Source: Theocolax elegans
Taxonomy: Eukaryota; Arthropoda; Insecta; Hymenoptera; Cerocephalidae
Reading direction: 5' to 3'
Assembly: GCA_026168455.1 (NCBI GenBank)
Contig: CM047426.1
Coordinates: 42,240,307-42,304,306, forward strand
DNA length: 64,000 nucleotides
Positions within the stretch are counted from its first letter, which is position 1. Each line of letters begins with the position of its first letter. Under the pieces are notes generated by a model. It saw only the letters and a list, made by a program, of their open reading frames with translations, did no database searches and had not been told where the DNA came from. Below, piece after piece: positions 56,641 to 64,000 of this stretch. Both the position numbers and the translations under genes were made by a program.

Positions 56641-57602
56641 GGGGTGTTCCACGTAAGTGATCCAGTCAAAAAATAAAATATTTTTCTGGTGGAATCTTTC
56701 AGAAATGGGTTAAAAAAGATGTAGCTAAATTTTTAGAACTCTATTTTAATTACGTTTAATGCTGCTAGCAATCAAAAAATTGAAAATTAATGAAGGAATA
56801 ATATTCATATAATGAGAAGAAAATTAATAAAATTTTTTATTTTTTAACTATATTTATTGTTTTATAACCCAAATCCATGTTAAATACAAGAAAGTTTGGA
56901 AATTTTCTGTAGAGTCTGTTAAAAAACTTTAATTGCCCCAATTATATATATATAGGTACCTGCTAGACATAAAATAATTGGAAAATGCAAAAAAATGAGT
57001 TTCGACACAATTTTTTTTTTCCAAACCAAAAATCTATTTAAACGTTGAAAATTACCTTTTATTTGGTCTGTAGCTGGAGACTGGCAGACAATTCTGGTCC
57101 AAGATATGGACACTTTAGTAAATTTGTAGTATTGTTTTTGTCCAAAAATGTCCATATCTTGGTTCTGAATTGTCCGCCATTCTGCAGCTTCAGACCAAAT
57201 GAAAGGTAATTTTTTAACGTTTAAATAGATTTTAGGTTTGGGAAAAAAATTGTGACGAAACTCATTTTTTGCATTTTAAGGTTTATTTTATGTCTTGCAA
57301 GTACATATATATATAATAGGGGCAATTAAAATTTTTTAACAGATTCTACAGAAAATTTCCAAACTTTCTTGTATTTAACATGTATAACAAAAAATCAATA
57401 GGATTTGAGTTATAAAGGAATAAATATAGTTACAAAATAAAAAATTTCATTAAATTTCAATTTTTTAATTGCTAGCAGCATTAAACATAATTAAAATAGC
57501 GCTCTAAAAATTTAGCTACATCTTTTTTAACCCATTTCTAAAAGATTCTTCCACCAGAAAAAAAATTTTTATTTTTTGACTTAATCACTTCACGTGAAAT
57601 GC

Positions 57603-57604
<2 letters not shown>
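56641..57604. mobile_element. Palindromic element C (964 bp) in a (TA)n tract
   Basis: Ends GGGGTGTTCCACGTAAGTG and (complement) GGGCATTTCACGTGAAGTG. The arms are inverted over almost the whole length (for example TTGCTAGCAGCATTAAAC and its complement), with the centre near 57125. Flanked by ATATATAT on both sides. The end sequence resembles those of families A and B. Confidence 0.75.

Positions 57605-57648
<44 letters not shown>
57605..57648. repeat. (TA)n microsatellite
   Basis: Pure AT run of about 44 bp at the right end of element C. Confidence 0.9.
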
Positions 57649-57652
<4 letters not shown>

Positions 57653-57719
57653 GTGCGAATGATGATTTTTGACTCGCTTCGTTTAGTCTCCAGAATTAAA
57701 TTATTTATACTCATTCAGT

Positions 57720-57975
57720 TTGGCGTAGAGTCTACCCGTGTAACAATCAGAAAGTTTGGGCCAAACTTTGCCCAAGTTTATGTTTGTATAAACTTTGGGG
57801 CAAATTTGATCAATGAGACTATTCCGAACCTGTACAACTGACGCATTCCAAGTTTGGGAGAAGTTTGCAAAAGTTATACCAAACTTCCTACAAAGTTTTT
57901 ATAAATTATTTTGTTATTGGCCGAAATATGGGACAAATTTGTCGAAAGTATGGCGCAAGTGTAGGAGTACTTTTG
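57720..57975. repeat. CAAACTTTG-type quasi-repeats
   Basis: Repeated AAACTTTG/CAAAGTTT and GGGCCAAACTTTGCCCAAG-like near-palindromes over about 250 bp. Same style as the repeats near the tRNA-like sequences, but no tRNA-like head was found here. Confidence 0.5.
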
Positions 57976-58299
57976 GTACACTTTATTTTTAGGTTATATA
58001 TTAATTATGAAATTTGAAAATAAAAGAAATTAAAAATAATTTAATATTACTTGATTTTCACTTAAAAGAAAATGCATACATATTTTTCCAAAAGATTCCA
58101 AGGTCCTCGTTGAATTTCATCCTCTTCATCAAAGTCGTCGCAGTACGTCATTTCAAGTCGACGTTGAGGGTTAGACTGATGCATTGGCGTCAAGAAAAAT
58201 GTCTTAGTGACCAATAAACAAGAAGTCATTTGATTGCTGGTTACTAAGGGACATTTGTAAAATTTGCTTGACTAGATTGCTCGATTAGATTATGTGTTA

Positions 58300-58865
58300 C
58301 AATTAAATGTCTTACTTTTCAATAGAAATACTTGTCTATTCCATTGTGATTTTAGGAATTCTGTTGTAGTATCTTTTTGTATGCTTTTAGTTATTAATTT
58401 GTACTAATAATTAACATGCTTGATTATTTAAAATTAATGGAGGTTTCTAATAAATTAAGTAAAACATAACTGTAGCATTTTGGTAAAAGAATCAAAAGAT
58501 TTTATATTTATATTTCATTGCGAAAAACTTTTTACTGCTATTGACAAATCTAACAAGATTTTAGGTAACGCAAAAACTGTTTTAGTAAAATATATTATTA
58601 TTGGTAATATATTATTATTATTTTATTAATACATTGTCAAAAAATTTAAATAAGCTATATTCGCATGAAATAAAAAAACTTACGGCAGAAAACGTTATAA
58701 ATAAATTAATAATATCTGTTGATATTTTATTTTTGATAACTATAATATTGTATACAATACAATACTTAAGAATCATTTACATCTATAAGTAAAAAATATG
58801 TATGTCTTTTGTACCAGTTTTACTAAGGAACGAGTAACTATAAGGCAGCAGAATAACATTTCCAA
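58300..58865 (+). repeat. Repeat family G, copy 3, with palindrome end
   Basis: 58305-58500 matches 47880-48075, and 58790-58860 matches the right end of the 2.5-kb palindrome (50365-50445). Between them most of the palindrome is missing. So G plus palindrome behaves as one composite repeat. Confidence 0.6.
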
Positions 58866-59900
58866 TCAATTAACCAATAAATAAAAGATTAAATCAATGT
58901 ATAACTATAAAATATTCAAGACGGTCAGCCTTGGAATAGAAATAATCTAATACATGCCTAGTAGAAATGGAAACGATTTTTAAATTATAAACTAGGCATT
59001 TCTAAAAGATCGATAGGAAATGGTAAGTTATGACCTAAAACATGGCTATTTCTAACCTCAAATCATTTAAAATTGCCATATTTCTACTAGGAATGTTATA
59101 GTTCATAAAATTATTAAATATTATACATATACACTTACCTGAAAATTGAACTCATATATTGGTTTTATAGAAAATAGAAATTGGTTTTAAAGTAACTATA
59201 ATAACGATTGCGAACGATAGAGCATTTACTTAAATAACATTTTATTTTATATCATGTCAGTATGAAATAATCAAGACACTCAACATTGGAATAAATAAAT
59301 AAATTACTAAATGGCTTTCCCATTTATTAATGAATCAATCACATATATTGGCTTTACAGAAAAAAATAGGTTTTAGCAACTGCAAATAAGAATGGGAAAT
59401 GATAAAGCATCTACTTAAATGTAATATTATGTTTTTTTTTTAAATTATGTTAGTCAGTGTCACTATCGATCATTCAGGTCACTCAGAATTGGAATAAACA
59501 TCATTGTATACATGTAAACGATAGCAAACTATTGAATAGCTTTCAAACTTGTCAAAGAAATGACATATTGGTTTTATTTAAATGTTAAAAAAGGTATTGA
59601 ATAACTATAAGTATGGAGAATTATAATTACTCAATATTTTATAAATTATTAAATTAAGTCGATCTATTATTAAACATTCATTTCACTTAACATTGGAAAG
59701 AAAATAATCCTATACGTGTTATAGTTCATATAATTGTTAAATATTATGCACTGGCCAAGTTTTCGAACACATATATTGACTTTATAGAAGATAAAAAATG
59801 GTTAATTAGTAAAAATCATTATATTCATATAAAAGTTAAAAAATTACTAAATTAATGTACTATAATCAGGATGAAGAACAATAAACCATGAATTTAATTA
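58866..59900. repeat. Degenerate tandem repeats of about 205 bp
   Basis: The marker CATATATTGGTTTTATAGAAA recurs at about 59153, 59342, 59562 and 59769, and an ACTCAACATTGGAATAAA-type marker at about 59275, 59485 and 59690. Units are strongly diverged. Confidence 0.5.
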
Positions 59901-60145
59901 TACTATATTATTATTTTTTTAAATTATTTTGATCAATATGGAAAACATTAAGATCAATGTAGATTAATTATAAAGATACAATTATGAATACCTTCAAATA
60001 ATAAAGTATAATGCAAGTATACATAACATTATGTAATGTCGCATCATGATAGACGCAACGTACACACATGCGCGTACACATACACACACATATGCACACA
60101 CACGTACTCACACACATGCGCACGCATTTAATAGTCAAAGTAGGA
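59901..60145. other. Spacer with CA-rich microsatellite
   Basis: Degenerate (CA)n at about 60060-60125, just upstream of the second Gypsy LTR. Confidence 0.7.
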
Positions 60146-60620
60146 TGTCCTCGTCAAGACAGGAAGCGCCTTGAAAAATTCTAGCCAATAACTTAATTAG
60201 GACACGCATGACAAGGAATAAATTAATTAAGTAAATGTACAATGTTGTAACCAAATTTGATTGGTTAAGAGGAACCAAAACTCCACCCCAAACCCTTGAT
60301 ATAAATAGGGATGTCGCGCCGGAGGTGTGTGCTCTTGCTCTTTAGTCCTTTCTCAAGTAAGGTAAAATCCTGTATCCAAAATTTAATGCGAAATAAAGCA
60401 AGAAATCGAAAGTCATTGTTCAGTATCTTTAAACCTTCAAACACCAGTCATTTTCCTATTCCCTTTAAAATCCCAATTAGTCTATATCGCATTTCTATTG
60501 TAAGGGAGTCTTTGCATCGAGGATCAACGAGAGCGGGAAAGACTAAATTTCGGAAGGGTCTATGACCCGTGCTATACCGAGGAGAATTGCCACCCATCTT
60601 GACGCTACTAGGACGTAACA
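60146..60620 (+). repeat. 5' LTR of a second Gypsy element
   Basis: Begins TGTCCTCGTCAAGAC and ends CTAGGACGTAACA, two bases before a tRNA-Pro-type PBS. It carries a TATA box (TATAAATA, 60300-60307). The left boundary is inferred from the TG..CA rule because the other LTR is not in the window. Confidence 0.6.
60300..60307 (+). promoter_or_regulatory. TATA box of the LTR promoter
   Basis: TATAAATA in the LTR; a start site would be expected about 30 bp downstream, near 60330. Confidence 0.5.
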
Positions 60621-60622
60621 AG

Positions 60623-60635
60623 TGGGGGCTCGTCC
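60623..60635 (+). other. Primer binding site (Pro-tRNA type)
   Basis: TGGGGGCTCGTCC, identical to the first 13 bases of the usual proline-tRNA primer site, two bases after the LTR end. Confidence 0.75.
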
Positions 60636-60685
60636 TAAAAATTAAAGAAGGATTAGAGCAATTGTCTTTCTTATTAGCACAGATC

Positions 60686-62374
60686 ATGGGTACCAATGAA
60701 AAAGAGAATTCTCGAAATAAAGACGCGGCTTCAATTTTGCTTAAGCAGGCGCTTAAAATAAATCCAGATTTTTGTGTTGAAAATCCAGACAAATCTTTAG
60801 CTAGTTTGTTAAAATTTTTTAAAGATAGGCATGATAGCGGGATGCATTTGTCAGATGAAGCAGTAGGTCTCGATAAAAATATACCTATAATAATTGACTT
60901 GTTGAAGGAATTCGTAGACAAAAAAGATATAATATAATTTTGCGAAGATAAGTATCTAATTGAAGCTTTAGGCGATTTTATAGAAAAAAGAGTAACTCCA
61001 AAATTAATAATTGATTATATTATCGGAAATTTAGAAGCAAAAATAAAAGTAGAAGTAAATGGGATAGGTTTTAAACCCGAACTAACAGACGATAACACAA
61101 CCTATTTTTCGGCAGAAAATACAACAAATAAAAATGCAAAAACTTCAGAACAACAAATGAAACCTGAAATTGTTAAACGGGATAATAATGTCAGATTTAC
61201 TACAAGCACACCAATTTTACCAAATAACTGTAATAATATTAATTTAGTATCGGAGAGATTGCCAAGATTAAATTCGTATTTAACAAACTCAACCTTAGGA
61301 CAACTGAGGCCCCTTTCTATAAAAGACGCACTTGAATTAATTTCAAAATATAATGGGATAAATATTCCATTGAGTCAATTTATTGACGGATGTAGGGAAG
61401 CCTGCAACATAATATATGAACAATATGAACCGAACCTCGCGAAATTAATTAAAATGAGATTATATGGAGAAGCATTGAAGAATGCAGCCAAAAAAAGTTT
61501 TGAATCGATTGAAGATATTGCAAATTTTTTTGATAGTATTTTTGGGTCTGCGAAATCTTATCATCAATTACACGGTGAATTAGCTAATGTAAAACAGAAA
61601 AGGGAAGAAAGTGTCATAGTTTTTTCAAACAGGGTTAGATCCATCGGCCAAGAAATAACTCACGCAGCTCGAAGAGAAAAAAGGTTAACTAATAATTTCA
61701 ATCGATCTTTAGAAAATGATTTAGTAAAAATTTTTATTCGCGGTTTACATTGGGTAATAAAAGCACGAATGGGGCAAGTGTGTAAATTGGATGAAGCTAC
61801 TGCAGAAGCTATAGAAATCGAAAGAGATTTTGCATGCTATGAAGTAAAAGAGTTAAATGAAACAATTAAAGTCATAACAGAAAATAAAAATCCTATACAA
61901 AGAGTTCATTTTGCCGAAACAAAATATACCGATAAATGCCAACTTTGCGGGAGACAGGGCCACCTGGCACCGAAATGCTGGCATTTAGAAAAAATGAGAC
62001 AACCCCAAGCCAGGGAAAGACGGCCTACGAATGACTGGGCGGAGTCTCGAGAGTCACGCAGACCGCAACAATGGCCAGGTGAAAAACGGACTAATGAATT
62101 TAAGCAGCAAGAAAATCAATATGTTCGTCGCCAAAATGCAACCTTCCCAAAACAAAATTATACAAATACAGAAAGGATATGCCGATACTGCAAAAAGGAG
62201 GGCCATATTATAGAAGAATGTAGAAAACGGGAATTTTATAATCGAAATCGAGAGAACCAATCGGAAAACGAAAATGGTCTCCGACAACAGGGCGCGAGAC
62301 GAGAGGCCGAGTACACGAGGCGCCCGAGTTACAAAAAACAGCAACCCACATCATCAAAAGATATGTTCGATTAA
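60686..62374 (+). pseudogene. Gypsy gag, one in-frame stop
   Basis: ATG at 60686 (MGTNEKENSRNKDAAS). The same frame runs to 62374 (562 codons), broken only by TAA at 60935-60937. Capsid-like segment around residues 190-370 (FGSAKSYHQLHGELANVKQK). Two CX2CX4HX4C knuckles: CQLCGRQGHLAPKC (from residue 418) and CRYCKKEGHIIEEC (from residue 499). Forms the particle and binds genomic RNA in relatives. Much better preserved than the Gypsy at 23.6-37.8 kb. Confidence 0.82.
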
Positions 62375-62656
62375 GTAAAAATTGCAAGTCGCCAATCATT
62401 AAACTTAAAAATCCGAGAAGCAACGAGGAAATAGCACTTATTTTAGATTCAGGAGCAGGTTCCAATTTACTAAAATTACGAAACATACCAAAAGACGAAA
62501 ATATTAATAAAAATGAAATACTAGAAATAAAAGGAATCACGGAAGAAAGTATTTACACTTTAGGCAAATTTGACATCAATTTTCCAAAGTTTGACATTGA
62601 ATTCCATATAATAAATGACAACGTGCCTATAATCGAAGATGGTTTACTAGGAAGCA
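62333..62656 (+). pseudogene. Gypsy protease start, -1 frame, truncated
   Basis: In the -1 frame relative to gag, KNPRSNEEIALILDSGAGSN contains the protease DSGA. The frame is already open before the gag stop, with a run of six A at 62333-62338, so a -1 shift is plausible. It ends at GLLGS where the array element starts; RT and integrase are absent from the window. Confidence 0.65.
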
Positions 62657-63200
62657 GGGTTGTAAGTACTCGAATCATTTCGAGGAATAGAATCCTTAAA
62701 AATCCATAATCAATTTTAATTTTGGATTTTCATTTACTGCGAATCCTAATATCCCTTGATTTTATGATTCTCAACTTTATCGAATCATAAGATCCAAGTG
62801 ATTTAAGAATTTTCTGTCACATACAATCACAAATCCTGTTGATTTTTTTATTATATTTATTGCAAATCATAAATACTAATGATTTTTGGATTTTTAGTTT
62901 TTATGAATCGCAAATACCGGTGACTTTAGGAGTTTTTCTTTCTAAGATTCACAAATACTAATGAATTTACGAGTTTGTTTTTCACGAGTCAAAAATCCGT
63001 TTGATTTTGTAATTTCTTTTTGATGACAATCATAAATACCGACGATTTTATAATTTTACGTATTTCGAATAAAAGAATCATGATGATTTTTTTCCTTTTT
63101 CATATACGATTCATTAATTTCATTTATTTTGTTTTCTCGTAAAAGCGAATAAAATTCCTTTGATAGTTGTAATACGATTTATTAATGATTCTCGAGCTAC
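62657..63200. repeat. Array of about 41-bp units
   Basis: Units start at 62741, 62782, 62824, 62864, 62905, 62946, 62986, 63027 and 63067: nine intervals of 40-42 bp. Typical unit: GAATCATAAATACCGATGAT, then TTTTAGAATTT and a T-rich end. The left edge, CAGGGTTGTAAGTACTCG, resembles a transposon end; a weak inverted partner may be ATGATTCTCGAGCTACCTGG near 63186. No direct repeat flanks it clearly. Confidence 0.65.
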
Positions 63201-63430
63201 CTGGACTATTGGATTGTTGTTAATTTTAAATCCGTTTTTGTTATTAAAAGCTTTTTCCTTACACTGAGCACAAAATACTACTTGCTTTCCCTATTTACGG
63301 GGCGCAATATCACACTTTTCAATTCTTATGTAAAATGTACCTAGTGTTTAGTGAAATAAATTCAGAACAAAACAAATGTGGATGCGTGTGTGACAATTAA
63401 TGCGGGTATTTATGAGCTTGTTTGTGCGTT
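63201..63430. other. Unclassified spacer
   Basis: No ORF or repeat recognised. Confidence 0.4.
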
Positions 63431-63650
63431 CGGTAAATTTATTTATAAGTGCTTTTGTGTGCGTATGTATGCGCGAGTGCGTAAATATGTATATATGTGT
63501 GTGTGAATGTGTGTGACTTTGTGAATATGTGTGCGAGTATGTGAATATATGTGTGAGTGAATGTGTGTGAATGTGCGTGCGAGTGGGTATATATATGTGT
63601 GTATGTGTGTGTGTGTGTGTGTGCGTGTGTATGTTTGAGAGTGTATGAAT
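63431..63650. repeat. (TG)n-rich degenerate microsatellite
   Basis: TGTGTG and TGCGTG runs with interruptions. Overlapping His/Thr-rich or Cys/Val-rich ORFs are translation artefacts. Confidence 0.9.
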
Positions 63651-63714
63651 GTGCACACAATTTAACAAATAAAAAAGTGCTTGGTACAGAAGATTACTCT
63701 TTTATACTTATACC

Positions 63715-63910
63715 CTGGGTGAAAATATTTTATAAAATTTTTATAAAAATTTTATAAAATTTATTCAAATAATTATTATAAAATTTTAGATGTAATTTAT
63801 TTTTCACTCTGAAAATCAATAAAGTTGACTTTATTGACCTCTTTTTAGGGAGCAAAAACGCATTTTAGTCCCTCCGGGGATAAAGTAAAATTGGAGGGCA
63901 ATAATGAATA
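63715..63910. repeat. Dispersed repeat related to 11400-11500
   Basis: AAAATTTTTATAAAAATTTT palindrome, then TTGACTTTATTGACCTCTTT and TAGTCCCTCCGGGGATAAAG. 11405-11500 has CTTTATTGACCTCTTTACAG and TTATTCCCTCTGAACGTAAA in the same order, so both belong to one family. Confidence 0.55.
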
Positions 63911-64000
63911 TTATTGTTCATTAAATTATAAAATTTGTTACTTTCAATAATTTTTTTTTAATATTTTTTACTGAAGATATAAAAATGTCATATATACTTC
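63911..64000. other. AT-rich window end
   Basis: No feature seen. Confidence 0.5.

Noticed and set aside
60448..60921. 157-codon minus-strand ORF
   Set aside because: Antisense to the LTR and gag start of the second Gypsy element.
62741..63110. CRISPR array
   Set aside because: Units are contiguous and degenerate with no unique spacers; the surrounding genome is eukaryotic.
63348..63757. Overlapping ORFs rich in His/Thr or Cys/Val
   Set aside because: They read through a (TG)n-rich tract in all frames; no start context or domain.

Overview
The window looks like insect nuclear DNA, most likely from an ant or another hymenopteran (inference). It is AT-rich and gene-poor, with long (TA)n and (CA)n tracts, tRNA-derived SINEs and a typical insect transposon mix: Tc1/mariner, piggyBac, Helitron, Jockey-like LINE, Penelope-like, BEL/Pao and two Ty3/Gypsy elements. 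I found no host protein-coding gene that I can support. Nearly all recognisable coding sequence is mobile-element sequence, and most of it is broken.

Layout. 0-5 kb: a decayed Helitron helicase carrying a SINE, followed by inverted-repeat elements set in (TA)n tracts. 5.1-8.9 kb: a full-length Tc1/mariner-type element with about 300-bp terminal inverted repeats and a transposase gene holding two nonsense codons and a probable intron. 10.1-12.4 kb: repeats and short-period tandem arrays. 13-15.9 kb: a Jockey-like LINE on the minus strand. 16-18.5 kb: a piggyBac element with TTAA target duplications, split by a SINE. 19.2-20.3 kb: the 3' part of a Penelope-like element with a GIY-YIG endonuclease and a hammerhead-like motif. 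21.2-23.4 kb: long palindromic elements. 23.6-37.8 kb: a Gypsy retrotransposon on the minus strand with both LTRs, primer binding site and polypurine tract. A plus-strand BEL/Pao remnant and a tRNA-derived SINE lie inside its leader.

38-60 kb is AT-rich. It contains large palindromes (1.6, 0.6, 2.5 and 1.0 kb), a TTAA-flanked MITE, three tRNA-like sequences next to quasi-palindromic repeats, and the second copy of a 101-bp MITE. 60.1-62.7 kb: the 5' end of a second Gypsy element (LTR, PBS, gag, start of protease) on the plus strand, cut off by an array of about 41-bp units. The end of the window is microsatellite and dispersed repeat.

The elements are nested, so relative ages can be read directly: SINEs sit inside Helitron and piggyBac DNA, BEL inside Gypsy, and a 101-bp MITE inside a palindromic element. 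The most useful leads are: the 101-bp MITE family (two copies, both exactly 101 bp with 10-bp target duplications); the palindromic elements that share end sequences and sit in (TA)n tracts; an exon-like segment with splice signals present in both arms of one of them; tRNA-like sequences followed by palindromic-core quasi-repeats; and an extra Gypsy ORF placed behind a strong splice acceptor. All calls come from reading the sequence by eye; no database search was possible.
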